Notes under the pieces: model-generated | The model's database searches: none | Seen by the model: the letters and a program-made list of their open reading frames with translations, nothing else | What the model was told of the DNA's origin: nothing | Translations under genes and position numbers: made by a program | Assembly: GCA_949358305.1 (NCBI GenBank) | Contig: OX442320.1 | Span: 4,418,259 to 4,482,258, forward strand | Source: Strigamia acuminata | Taxonomy: Eukaryota; Arthropoda; Chilopoda; Geophilomorpha; Linotaeniidae | Length of the DNA stretch: 64,000 bases | Direction of reading: 5' to 3' | Part shown: in pieces, positions 10,578 to 20,343 of the stretch | Layout: each line of letters starts with the position of its first letter | How positions within the stretch are numbered: position 1 is the stretch's first letter

Positions 10578-10810
10578 TGACGTCAGTAGGGATCCAGGAA
10601 GTGGATGACGTCGCGAGCTCGAAGATGATTGGAGGTTCAGAGTTCACATGTGAGTTCGAAGACGACGAAGCGCACGCAAAGTCGGAAAATTGGATAAGCA
10701 ATAGTTTCGATATTAAGAGAAAGGAGATATCACAATTGGTGAGTGAAATCGATTCAAAACAGAAGGAAAATTCACCAAGATTAACGCAATCAAACTTTCG
10801 GCAACTTTAG
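10577..10810 (+). CDS. Small ORF overlapping the pol stop; likely first exon of ORF3 (copy 1)
   Basis: The ATG at 10577-10579 shares one base with the pol stop TAA (10575-10577), giving TAATG, the arrangement used for termination-reinitiation in some viruses and non-LTR elements. Unspliced it encodes 77 charged residues with no recognisable domain. After codon 54 (TTG, ends 10738) comes a strong donor GTGAGT, and the acceptor before ORF3 (11353/11354) is in the same phase. I therefore read 10577-10738 as a 5' coding exon of ORF3. Without splicing it could be a small accessory protein or not translated. Confidence 0.45.
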   Translation: MTSVGIQEVDDVASSKMIGGSEFTCEFEDDEAHAKSENWISNSFDIKRKEISQLVSEIDSKQKENSPRLTQSNFRQL

Positions 10811-11353
10811 ATCATCGATCGGCTACAAAAAACAAGGATGGCCGGACGAAAAAGATCACATGAGAAGTACGAGGACAGCGAACTTGCAGCAATGTCGCCC
10901 GAAGCAGTAAGAAATATAAAAAACTTGTGATCGGGGAAAAGAAAATATTATTAAAATGTGGCGACATCGTTTCTAAACCGAGTGAATCGTGGAGAATTTA
11001 ACGAAAGCAAATTCGATAAAAAAGAAAGAAAAACTCGTAAGGAGGCCGGGAAAAGATTAAGTTTAGTAACTTCAACATAAAAGAAGCGAATCAAACAAAT
11101 ATTTAAGTCAGCAAAGCGAGAATATTAAACGGGTTTATGCAAAACAGAGATTCCGGAAAATGTTCAAAGCCGCCTCGTGATTTAAAGCGTCGCGAGCGCC
11201 ATCGAGTGTTGAAATGGATAAACTCGGGCGATAGAACGGCGTTGTTGGCGCCATCTAGTATCCAAATAGACAAACTCGAATAGAAAACGATGTCGCGCGC
11301 AACCATTTAAATGAAATAAAAGGCAAAAATATTGAAATAAAATCTAATTTCAG
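10739..11353 (+). other. Predicted intron between pol end and ORF3, copy 1 (615 bp)
   Basis: The donor TTG/GTGAGT at 10739 and acceptor AATTTCAG ending at 11353 are both close to consensus. ORF3 has an in-frame stop (TAA 11345-11347) just upstream of the acceptor and no ATG near its start, so splicing is the simplest way to give it an N-terminus. The interval contains two related stretches, about 11192-11228 and 11250-11285, each with a GCGCCATC and AAACTCG core. The equivalent in copy 2 is 30165-30779. Confidence 0.55.
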
Positions 11354-13627
11354 GCGAAAATTTTGTCGGACTCGTGGGATGCGCTGCCAAACAGTGTTGT
11401 CACCAAACGAAGTATTTTTCGGGGCCGGCTGCCAAGGAAATACAAGAAAGTCTGCCAGGAGAAGGATTACACAGCATATCGAGCGAGGAGAATATTTACA
11501 TCGGCGGCCAACAAAAGATTCGGGACCAAAAGGAGGTTGGCTCAATGCACAAATGGAGAATTGAGAGAGGAACTGCGAGTCATCGCTTGGGCAGATGACC
11601 CGCCAGGGCCATTTGGGTCGAAGATGCTGCAGGAGGCATTCCCTCTAACAGAAGAAGAGTTGGAGGATTTAGAAATATTCCTCCGTCCGGAAACCGACAA
11701 GAGAGAATTCCAGGAGAAAATCATGGCAAAGCTCAGGACCAACATGCACCAAGTTGCAGAAGAGTACCTCCAGGAGGGGCAGGAATATGAGCAAACAGGC
11801 GGGAAATTAGAAGACGGGACGTACCGATTACCACCCTACTACAGGCAAACACAGTATAAGCTGCATCAGCTCAAAATGGTTGGAGTTCTGGACAGAGACT
11901 ACATTCCTGTGCCGATACCGCCAGAATTTCTGCAGCAAGCGGAACAGCAAAACACCGAGCATTGGCAGGGGAGCAGCGGCACCTATCAAGAGCGCCCACA
12001 GGAGTCCACAACCAGAGACGTTGAGTGGAAAGTATTGTCGCAGTACAGAGTGGATCGTAAAGTCTCTCCACTGTCATTGGTGCGGGCCAGTCAAGAGGAA
12101 GAGTTCCTTTCCGTGGACGTTAATGAAGATATTGACATGAGGTCAACCGCGAGCAGACGGCCATCGGGAGAGTCGCGAGCAAAGAGTGGAGAACCAGAGA
12201 CAGTGCGGAGCATCCCATCACCGATAATATGGAGCGCATCGCCACCACCGCCGTCTCGTTCAGGGACTCTCGAACCCAAAGTGGAATCAAACATGTTGCA
12301 CCTAAAACGGAAAAATGAGTTTACCAAGTTGGAAGCCAAAGAGGAAGTGCGAGTGAAAGACAAGCATCCACACACAGAGCCCGTGGTAGGGGAAGTTCAG
12401 AGGATGGACCACTCGATCCCCATGCCGGATACGGCAGTCATGAACTACTCTAGCAACATGGCAATGAGGCCAGTGGAGGGCTATGATAAACATTACTACG
12501 ACCTGTGGGACTGCTGTCTTCGGTTCCCAGCGGCAATATTGGAACAGTTTAAGGAAAGGTTGGATCTTTATCAGCAAGCGCAATTGAAAGAAGCGCAGGC
12601 CGATTTGATTCGACGAGCAAAAGAATTTGTTGAGTGGCCTTTAAACGAGCAAACCCAAAGGCGATTGCAAAAATTCCAAAAATTAACAATTCCGGCCCAG
12701 CAGAGACTTCTTTTCTCCGGGGTATTTACAACGGATGAAGACGCCTTCACAGCCGCGAGTCTACTTTGGGGCACACACTTGGGCATGACCGAGGAGAAGT
12801 TGGAGAATTGGCTCTCCGTACTGTACGATCCGGTCTTGCTGCGAAGTAATCTTATTTTGAGAGCCTTGGAGAATGGGGAAACCGTGGATCAGTGCTTTGT
12901 CAGGCTGCGACACGAGTGGGATCTGCGCCGAGAAGAGATGGAACTAAGGAGGGATTCCGAGACTTTTGGCGGGCGACCAATGCCAAATGTTCAGCCAGCA
13001 GGGTCCGAAACAAGATGGCGACCGGTGAGGACGTCAAGTTTGGCCTCCTCCACCTCCACAAGGTTGGAAACCTCATTCGCATCATGTTCAAGTTATGAGC
13101 AGGGGTATGGATCAGCCGGTGCGGGGAATCATGTGGTGCCTCATCTGTCGAGGTTGGAGCTTAGCCACCAAAGCGGGGAGACCACAACCTCAAGTCAGGA
13201 TCCCACACGAGAGTGTGCCGAGTCAGCAGAGATTAAGCCCCGACAGAAAAGCGATAACGACAACTACGGGAAGATCCGCCGTCACTATCCTCGGCTGCAA
13301 TTTGGGCGAGGGACACGCACGCTTCTAATTTTCAACCCGAAGCTGTGCAAGGAAGCCTTCGCCTGGCTGGAGCGAGCCTTGAGAGAGCCCGGAAACCCGA
13401 CCCAACGGCAAAGAGTGGTATTTGCGCACCGCCCGCCAAAAAGCCGTAGGGAGTTGTTTGAAATGGATTACATTAACCTAATCGATAAGATCGCGCACGT
13501 CCAAGGCGTTTGGATGCACGTTAACACGGGAGTGCAGTCGGGACCCACAGTGGGTTTGCCGAAATTTTCGGTGTCGGAAGAAGAACGGCCACCACTGCCG
13601 CCATTCCCCAGGGTAAAGGCAGTTTAG
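11354..13627 (+). CDS. ORF3, orphan third protein of the Gypsy element, copy 1
   Basis: The open frame holds about 757 codons from a splice-acceptor-like TTTCAG. It has no ATG near the start, so a spliced 5' exon is expected (10577-10738, or the LTR leader ending at 1909). The N-terminal part is basic (KRSIFRGRLPRKYKK region). The middle is Pro/Ser-rich and disordered-looking. A helical segment follows at about residues 380-560 (DLWDCCLRFPAAILEQF, EEKLENWLSVLYD). The C-terminal 130 residues look globular (HYPRLQFGRGTRTLLIFNP, then VQGVWMHVN). No signal peptide, membrane segment or furin-like site is visible, so it is not a typical Env. By eye it is more GC-rich than gag and pol, which may mean a separate origin. 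Function unknown. Confidence 0.7.
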   Translation, partial: AKILSDSWDALPNSVVTKRSIFRGRLPRKYKKVCQEKDYTAYRARRIFTSAANKRFGTKRRLAQCTNGELREELRVIAWADDPPGPFGSKMLQEAFPLTEEELEDLEIFLRPETDKREFQEKIMAKLRTNMHQVAEEYLQEGQEYEQTGGKLEDGTYRLPPYYRQTQYKLHQLKMVGVLDRDYIPVPIPPEFLQQAEQQNTEHWQGSSGTYQERPQESTTRDVEWKVLSQYRVDRKVSPLSLVRASQEEEFLSVDVNEDIDMRSTASRRPSGESRAKSGEPETVRSIPSPIIWSASPPPPSRSGTLEPKVESNMLHLKRKNEFTKLEAKEEVRVKDKHPHTEPVVGEVQRMDHSIPMPDTAVMNYSSNMAMRPVEGYDKHYYDLWDCCLRFPAAILEQFKERLDLYQQAQLKEAQADLIRRAKEFVEWPLNEQTQRRLQKFQKLTIPAQQRLLFSGVFTTDEDAFTAASLLWGTHLGMTEEKLENWLSVLYDPVLLRSNLILRALENGETVDQCFVRLRHEWDLRREEMELRRDSETFGGRPMPNVQPAGSETRWRPVRTSSLASSTSTRLETSFASCSSYEQGYGSAGAGNHVVPHLSRLELSHQSGETTTSSQDPTRECAESAEIKPRQKSDNDNYGKIRRHYPRLQFGRGTRTLLIFNPKLCKEAFAWLERALREPGNPTQRQRVVFAHRPPKSRRELFEMDYINLIDKIAHVQGVWMHVNTGVQSGPTVGLPKFSVSEEERPPLPPFPRVKAV

Positions 13628-13711
13628 TGAGAGCAGAAAATGCCACTGCTACCCTTAGTCCGGAGGGCTAAGCGGTTTGGTGAAGAGAAAATTTGGATGG
13701 CGCATCAATGC

Positions 13712-13725
13712 AAAAAGAGGGGAAG
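13712..13725 (+). other. Polypurine tract, copy 1
   Basis: The all-purine run AAAAAGAGGGGAAG ends exactly where the 3' LTR begins, as expected for the plus-strand primer of an LTR retrotransposon. The equivalent in copy 2 is 33138-33151. Confidence 0.85.
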
Positions 13726-15198
13726 TGCAGTGGCCATGATGGTCACTGAGTGATTTGAAAAGAACAATTTAATATTATTATCATAATTTGTGTGCTTTAT
13801 CGTGTTTTTCCAAGTGTTTTAATATTTATTGGACAGAGAAAATTGAGAATTCCAGAGCAATCATCACGTTTTTCCAAATATCATTATGCTGTATCTAAAA
13901 GAATAAATATTTTGATGTTTTATTTCTTATATAAAAAAGACTAATTTCTTTATTCTCTCAATCATACTTAATATTGCACCACATTGAGCAAGGAGAACAG
14001 GTGATGCAAAATCACCACAGCAACCAGCCTTGGATGGTGCACAGGATGTGCATCCTGCTCCCGGATAAAGGGTTATGGCGCAATCTAAATTCACATAAGG
14101 AGTTGTGGTGCAATTCACCTAGGAGTTCTGGGAGAAATTGCTCCCACAACTTCAGTTCAAGTCTCCTTTTCACCAGTACCAGTCATGTCATATTTTGCTC
14201 CAGTGTTTCTACAAACCCAGTAATAATATGATTGTGATTATCCTGCACCAAAGGAATTTGGATTCACCTTGCTGATAGGGTTAAGCAGCTAGGTTTCATC
14301 TTGCCAAAAGGGATTCTTTGGCTAGATTTTGTCTTGCTATTTGGGATTCAATAGCTAGATTTATCTTGCTCAAACAGCCAGTTTGAGCTGAGATTTCAGT
14401 GGAGTTTTGTAGCCAAATTGTGTGTAACAATTTGGGAGTTTATCTTTGCACTCAGAGCAAGGGAGTCTTAGCCTTGGACTTTAACAAGCGGGCGCCTCCT
14501 TGAGCGTTTAATCAAGAAGAAATCGAGTAGCGATACGAGATTTACTGTGTGAGACGTACGAGAGACGGACGACATCGCCGCAGCCTACGGAACCACCACG
14601 GGACCCGAATTGCGAGACGCCGCCCGAGACGGACCACGACGACCAGCCGCCAAGGAATTTCTCAAGCCCGAGAAATTACCCAAACCACTGACCGTTGCGG
14701 AGGAGTTAGCAGAGGACGTGAGTAGTGTTGAATAGTGCGAAAGCACGTCCTTTCCGGATTTCCCGGCACTATTCTCGCCGTTTGCAAGTTGCGTTGTTGC
14801 CATTTGCAACAATCAAGAAGAAGTAACGAAACCACGACGTTGCAAGCCAGCCACGTCGCGGGAGAAGTTTTATTGTTTCCGTATTACTAACATTTCGATT
14901 ATTTGAAGTAGTATTGTTTAAATTACGCATTATTTGTATAATTAACCCAATTTTTCCCCGAATAAATAACAAATATTCATTTCAAGCAAGTAAAGTGTAT
15001 TTTATTAGCCAAACCAGATTTAGGTAGTCAATTTTAGTGAGTTTAGTCTGAGAAGGAATATTAATTTAATCATTAATATTTCTCCTCATTTGGGAAGTTA
15101 TTTGTTTAGAATATTAGAAGAATATTCAGGTTTTGATAAGACCCGTTGTGGCAACCCGTTGTATCTCATTTGCAAAGGTGACATTCGAGATCACAACA
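13726..15198 (+). repeat. 3' LTR, Gypsy copy 1
   Basis: This matches 918-2390 except T14030 for C1222. It is followed by the target duplication GTGT (15199-15202) and the continuation of the interrupted host repeat. Confidence 0.95.
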
Positions 15199-15841
15199 GT
15201 GTTAGTGGTGTGTCTCTTATGGTGAGTGTGAGTATAACTTAATTTTCAGACTGAGGGAGAAATATTCAATAAATACTAAATACTAAATATTTCTCAGAGA
15301 TTGTAAGGTCCTTTCTTGAGTGCAACTCGAGTATACTTACCAACGAATCCAATTCGTTAATTCCAAACACTGGGATAAAGTTCCGACTTTGCTCAGTTCT
15401 AGCAAAGCAAGAAGAAATCTCTCCGTTGAATTCGCTTAATGGCAAGACAATAAATCTCGTGTCAACAATTGTGCTGACTCAAGAATAAGCTCTCACTGTT
15501 GAAATGGCCCAACAGCAAGAATAAGCTCCCACAGTAGGTAATAAGGCAATTACTGCAAAAAGGAGTCCAAATCTCCACTAAAAATCACAAACTTCTCAAA
15601 GAAATTTTCAGGGTTTTTCAGAGGCAATTTTTGTGACATGACTTAGCAAAGTTGGTTTTCCAGACTGAGGAGATTTCACTCCTCACAGGAAGCATTTCCT
15701 GTTAAAAAGCTCATGGGCTGGTTGCCCTGGCAACCACCCACATGTTTCTTCAAGTGGTCTAGTTTCCTCAACTAGACATAAAAAATATAAAACATAAAAA
15801 ATAATACTTTCAGATAGATTTCTGATAAGGGAAAAATAAAT
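15199..15841. mobile_element. Host repeat interrupted by the Gypsy element, right part (copy 1)
   Basis: No gene is seen. The first 50 bases complete the inverted-repeat arm matching 480-545. The rest is AT-rich unique-looking sequence. Identity to copy 2 stops at its right edge. Confidence 0.5.
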
Positions 15842-16201
15842 TTAACCCTTCGGTGACCACCGAGGTCACCGCACAATTACAAAAAAGTTGTTGTTTTATT
15901 ACGCAAATTATTTTAATTGCAAAACATCTTAATTTGTGCCAAATTCAATTTCAATTCGTGTCAAATACGTTTTATTTTGTGACCAATTCGTTTTAATTCG
16001 CGTCCAATTTGTTTTTCCGGCATCGTGCCTGTAAAAAGCGCACCCAGCAAGACTTCCCGGCATCGCACGCGTCACTACACTCAAATATAACGTCATAACA
16101 TTGTAGTCGAGGGAAGACAATGCCTGAAGTTAAAGTTAACTCACAGACAGACCGGAAGTTGAACCACACAAATGTTCGAGTCAAATTAAATAAAAGCCTT
16201 T

Positions 16202-16359
16202 AAAAATTAAACACTACCAAATAAAATTGCCCCATCATTTCCCCTCGTCATCAAACACCTTGACCGCCACCTCGCGCCGCTTCTTCCTCTCCAAAAACCT
16301 CTCCCTCATCTCCGCCACCTCCTTCTCCTCGTTCCGCCTTTTATAAATCTCCAAAATCT
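16202..16359 (-). pseudogene. Truncated 3' end of NSRP1, copy A
   Basis: Reverse-complemented, this matches the last 41 codons plus the start of the 3' UTR of the real NSRP1 (42545-42700). The frame is still open and ends VFDDEGK-stop, where the gene has VFDDGGE-stop. Upstream coding sequence is missing, since homology stops at CCAAAATCTT, so this is a gene fragment and not a functional gene. It abuts a dispersed repeat whose end (ttaaataaaagcctttaaaa) recurs at about 50850. Confidence 0.85.
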
Positions 16360-16624
16360 TACCATGAATATCATGGGAACGACAGAACGACAGAAACCAG
16401 GCGTTTTCGAGTTTTTGAATTGAATGCAGCTAGAGTCTTATGTTGTGAAGTGTTTATGCTTTTAATTTAAGTTATTATAAGAACAAAACTGTTTGTGACT
16501 TTGGGCCCACCCTTTCAACAATTGAATAATATTAGTTAATACGTTGTAAATATAAATAACAAGATGGCCAAAAGTTGAGTTCGTAGCAGATTTATTCGTG
16601 TTTCATCAGGTTTATTGGTGTTTT

Positions 16625-16785
16625 TATGTTGAGATTTGCAGGATTTATGTTGAGATTTGCAGGATTTATGTAGAGATTTGCAGGATTTATGTTGAGAATT
16701 GCGGAATATATGTTGAGATTTGCGGGATTTATGTAGAGATTTGCGGGGTTTATGTTGAGATTTGCAGGAATTAAATTGAGATTTT
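16625..16785. repeat. 21-bp minisatellite, copy A
   Basis: About seven degenerate tandem copies of a 21-bp unit built on TTTATGTTGAGATTTGCAGG. The short open frames across it are repeat artefacts. Confidence 0.85.
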
Positions 16786-17104
16786 CTTATTATGGTTGAA
16801 ATTTCCACCTCTAGATCGAGATTTCCATATTGTCAATCAAAATCCACGGTCTTTTTTCTCGACGGTAGTTCTGGAATTGAGAGAACTTGATTTCATAATC
16901 AACCCGTTCCAATTCACAAACTGATTCAGTAATCAAGTTTTTATAATCAGTTTTTTACAATTTGAAATACGCTTAAGTGAAATGAAAAGACGAGCAGCAA
17001 CATTGCAGGGGAAAGGTTAGTTTTTAATGCGGAACAAATAGGATTACAAGAAAAATGTTAAATTGTTGGAGGTACATTTTCAATTTGATGATTTTTAACT
17101 TCGT

Positions 17105-17321
17105 CTAGAAGCATGTAGACATGACGCACACTAGCCCTTTGCAGCACCCACTGGAGCAAGGCTGATATTTAGTGGCACAGTTCTCGGCGCCAACATTGGC
17201 CACACTGTAAAGAGAATAATTATTGACTTTTTGAAATGCTTAGAAATGCTTCTTATACTTACAGTACCATGGCTGACACAGCGAGGAATAAAAACAGCAA
17301 AGCCAAGACAGTTGCTTTCAT
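17105..17321 (-). CDS. Small secreted six-cysteine (knottin-pattern) peptide A, 52 aa, two exons
   Basis: Exon 1 is 17263-17321 (ATG at 17321), the intron is 17205-17262 (58 bp, GTAAGT to TTACAG) and exon 2 is 17105-17204, ending in TAG. The first ~20 residues are a clear signal peptide (MKATVLALLFLF core). The mature part carries six Cys spaced C-x6-C-x3-CC-x4-C-x4-C, the framework of inhibitor cystine knot peptides. That framework is shared by venom toxins, antimicrobial peptides and some protease inhibitors. No dibasic propeptide site is seen. A TATA box lies about 50 bp upstream. The paralogue at 36506-36744 keeps signal and intron but has a different mature sequence. I do not recognise a specific family, and a toxin or defence role is inference. 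Confidence 0.85.
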
Positions 17322-17370
17322 TTTCAGAGCTGGATGTTGATGTTTGGTTTTAGCTGTCGAATGGCGTTCG

Positions 17371-17378
17371 CTTATATA
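17371..17378 (-). promoter_or_regulatory. TATA box of peptide gene A
   Basis: TATATAAG on the minus strand, about 50 bp before the ATG. It predicts a 5' UTR of roughly 20-25 nt. The same box and spacing precede gene B (36794-36801). Confidence 0.65.
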
Positions 17379-18484
17379 CAATTTGAGTCTAGTTTACGAC
17401 GACAGCACCTGCTTTATTATAGTTTTACTTTATTTGATCGTTTAGAATGGAAGCTAATTAAAGAAAGCGGATTAGGCCATTAAGTTTTGGAATAAAATTT
17501 ATAAGCAATGTAAATATAAAATATTTTATACTTACTATTTTATATATATATTGTATGATATATATAAATTGATCAAGATTTAAGCAAAAATAGTGGAAAT
17601 TAAAGAAAAATTATTGGAAATTGAAAATATTTGGAAAATTAGCTAAAATTGAAATAAATCAGTAAATAAGTGATTTAATTTTATTAAAATAATCACTTTA
17701 TTATTATCAATTGGAAAGTACGGATTGAGTTAGATGATTTATTTTTTTTACAAATAAAGTGGTGGAAAATTGTATAAAGAAAATAGTGAAAATCTGTATA
17801 AAATGAGAAAAATGAGCAAAATTTCAGCCGTTTGTATTTCTCATATTTTTCAAAGTTTTATAATAAAGACATAAGTATAATATAAGTTATCAACAACTTT
17901 AAATGATATCCATTAACTTGGGCTTAACCTGGTATGTTGAATTCTAGCATTAATCGCAGACAAGAAATCAGAAATCAGAAAGCTGTGGATACACAATTGA
18001 ACAGGTGATTTTATTCAATGAAAACATTGTTTATATATGCACTTTTCAAGCAGTGCCCTAGTGAAATTGTAAATATATATAAAAATATAAATATACATAA
18101 AAAAATAAATATATGCAAAAATATAAAAATATATAAACGTATAAAAGATATAAAGAAATATATATATACAAAAATATAAATGTATAAAAAAATATAAAAA
18201 TATATGGAAATATATAAAATTTAAATCTTTAATCAATGTTTATTTTAAAGCAATCTCTAGGTTTTTTTATATATATTTAAACAAATTAATGGCTCTTTGC
18301 TTAGAAAATAATAAATTTTTAATTGCTGCAGATTGCAGATTGTCTAATTTTAGACTTCCTTTCAAATTTCAACTATTTTAATATTATCAGTAGTTACTAA
18401 ACATTTGATATTGCATTTGAAAATAAAAAACAATTCTTTTTATTTTAAACTTCTATTTCATATGTGTATCACTTTGTTGTTTTA

Positions 18485-18582
18485 TTAAAAAGAATTAAAT
18501 GACAATTAATAATACGCTAAACTCAGCCGAAAGGCCTATCGTAAGTTTAGCGCATTTTTAATTGTCATTTAATTCTTTTTAA
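18485..18582. repeat. Long hairpin (39-bp arms, 20-nt loop)
   Basis: 18485-18523 and 18544-18582 are near-perfect reverse complements (core AATTAAATGACAATTAA and CGCTAAACT). Copy B has only the start of the left arm (about 39935-39958), where its homology to copy A ends. The hairpin is thus either a small foldback element inserted at the junction or a duplication breakpoint. Confidence 0.8.
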
Positions 18583-19410
18583 CAAAACAATTGTTTCTTT
18601 TTCCAGGAGAAAGAATAGCAAGTTGCATAGGCTCTTTCATTTTCCTCTTCTATTTTGTAATACTTCTTACTCGAAAGCTGTAGCTGGATTCAAAATCTCT
18701 AAAACGCCTCTAAAACTCGTTTCGTGTCTGTACATGTGACGTCATTCCCATGTTATTCAATGGGAATGGGGCTGTTGCCTGCACTTGATTACGTGATCCT
18801 TCTCAACCAATAGGGAAGAGCTCAATTTCCAAATTACTCCAGCACGAGAGGATATTAATCAACCGTTGAATGAGATGCTGTACTCTTGTGGTGGTTAGTT
18901 GCACTGAAAACAAAATTTGCGGGCTGAATTTTATTTTAAACAGGATTAGCCTGATTTCATAATTTATAAACCACTTTGTAATGAAAAACGAAGTGGATTT
19001 AGAGTTGACTGTCAATCTGACATCCATTTTAGTTAAGTAGTTTAGTGGTGGCGCTACTGTGCACAGGAAGTTGTAACAAACCAATCCACAAACAATCATT
19101 TTTCTCTGCAATATCAGAAAACAAAATGTACAGGTTTGTAGGGCATTAAATCTCCTACAAACTGACTTGTGAGACTGGTTCCAGAATTTATCGAAATGAT
19201 TTGGTATCCATTATAGTTTTAGTTGTGTACAGGCGGCGCTACCGTCTTTCCACGAACGCAATGTCATGACGTTGTATTCGAGTTTTTTTATGCAACTTCT
19301 GAAAAATCGGAAGTGGAACGAAATTTGGCAAAAATAAATTAGATCATTAATAAATAGAAAATAAATTTGATAATTTCAATTGTAACAATCCCAAAATTTG
19401 AAATTAAGAC
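18583..19410. other. Unique spacer between the tandem copies, no gene seen
   Basis: About 830 bp without a convincing reading frame. 19133-19290 is similar to 50688-50850 (both contain TACAAACTG, GGAATTTATC or GAATTTATC, and AGTTTTAGTTG followed by GGCGCTACC), marking a dispersed repeat. TGACGTCATTCCCATG-type sequence at about 18738 is not clearly regulatory. Confidence 0.5.
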
Positions 19411-20343
19411 TACCGTACCGCCCCGTTTAAACGCCCGGGTTCATTCAAGCGCCCGACCCGTTTTAGCGCCTGACAGACAGCACCCCGAAAGTTTATAGGC
19501 GCCTGGCCCGTATTAACGCCGAGGTTCAAATAGGCGCCGGGTTAACGGGTACGTCCAGATAACGTGCAGTACTGTTTCGTATTCGCTGGATGAAATATAC
19601 ACGAAAATTGACAATGCTGCCATTGTTGGCACTTCTGATCCAGGTGCCTTTGATGTTTCGGACCATTGATAAGCTAAGTGAGACGTGTGAAAGGTAAAAG
19701 TACAAATTTAATTCAATAAAGGTTTATTTAATCCAAAAAAAAATTTCTTGATCAATAATTTACATTGTTTTCTGGTTAAGCGCCCGGTTCATTTTACCGC
19801 CGGGCCTCAAATAGCCGCCGGGAGGCGTGGTTGAAAAAAAAATTAAATGCCCGGGCGTTGTTGCCGCGATGGGACTTATTCTACAAAAACTAATTCTCTG
19901 ACTAAAATACTTAACTATACTCAGACTCACGATAAGAGACACACCACTAACACCAGTTCCTATTGGCCGAGCCCACAGGAAACTGTGGCCGAGCCTATTT
20001 ACTCCTTACTGTTGCCTGTATTATTCTACCTGGAAAAGTAGGTTTGTTGTGATTGTAATTACTTTGATTATTTTCGATGCTTGAAATGATGTAAATTGAT
20101 TAATATGTACTAATAAAATATTTTAAAAAGTCTGGAAGCAACGTTTTATGTTTTAACTTCAAAATTTATGATTGTTTAGTTCGTTAAATTTATCGGTTGC
20201 TTTCTCCAGCTGGTTGTTTTCAAATGTGTTATTGATTGTTATGTCTGGACACAAAATGGCTTCCCGTAACTCAAGCTTTTGTATTTTGGCCTACTTTTAT
20301 GTAGCCCTACACCAGTGAATAGGTGGCCAATAGGAACTGGTGT
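19411..20343. mobile_element. Older host repeat, left part (copy 2)
   Basis: Same as 1-917 with the true left edge visible. It starts TACCGTACCGCCCCG, similar to the terminus TACCGTATTGTCTCG of another element at 59202, so it may be a TA-targeting DNA transposon. No gene is seen. Confidence 0.5.

Larger units (their letters stand above)
918..15198 (+). mobile_element. Complete Gypsy-type LTR retrotransposon, copy 1 (14,281 bp)
   Basis: The element has two 1,473-bp LTRs starting TGCAG and ending CACAACA and is flanked by a 4-bp target duplication GTGT (914-917 and 15199-15202). The order protease, RT, RNase H, integrase defines Ty3/Gypsy. Internal genes in order are gag (2515-5814), pol (5691-10577), a small ORF overlapping the pol stop (10577-10810) and ORF3 (to 13627). 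All frames are open and the LTRs differ at one site I could find (1222 C, 14030 T), so the insertion is young and may be competent. The length and the third ORF recall errantivirus-like elements, but ORF3 does not look like an envelope. Confidence 0.95.
1..15841. repeat. Copy 1 of an apparently identical 15.84-kb block (partner 19427-35267)
   Basis: Every position I compared is the same as the partner block at an offset of 19,426, including all long reading frames, LTRs and flanks. The first mismatch to the right is 15842 (t) against 35268 (g), after which the flanks diverge. The left limit is unknown because the window starts inside the block. Both copies share the same C/T difference between their 5' and 3' LTRs, so they are copies of one insertion and not two insertions. 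Confidence 0.93.
15842..18513. repeat. Diverged tandem duplicate, copy A (partner 35268-39959)
   Basis: The order of features is the same as in copy B: a dispersed repeat (about 15990-16205), an NSRP1 3' fragment, a 21-bp minisatellite, a small secreted peptide gene, then about 1.1 kb of AT-rich DNA without a gene. Many substitutions and small indels separate the copies, unlike the identical block to the left. Homology ends near the hairpin at 18485. Copy A lacks the solo LTR found in copy B. Confidence 0.85.
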
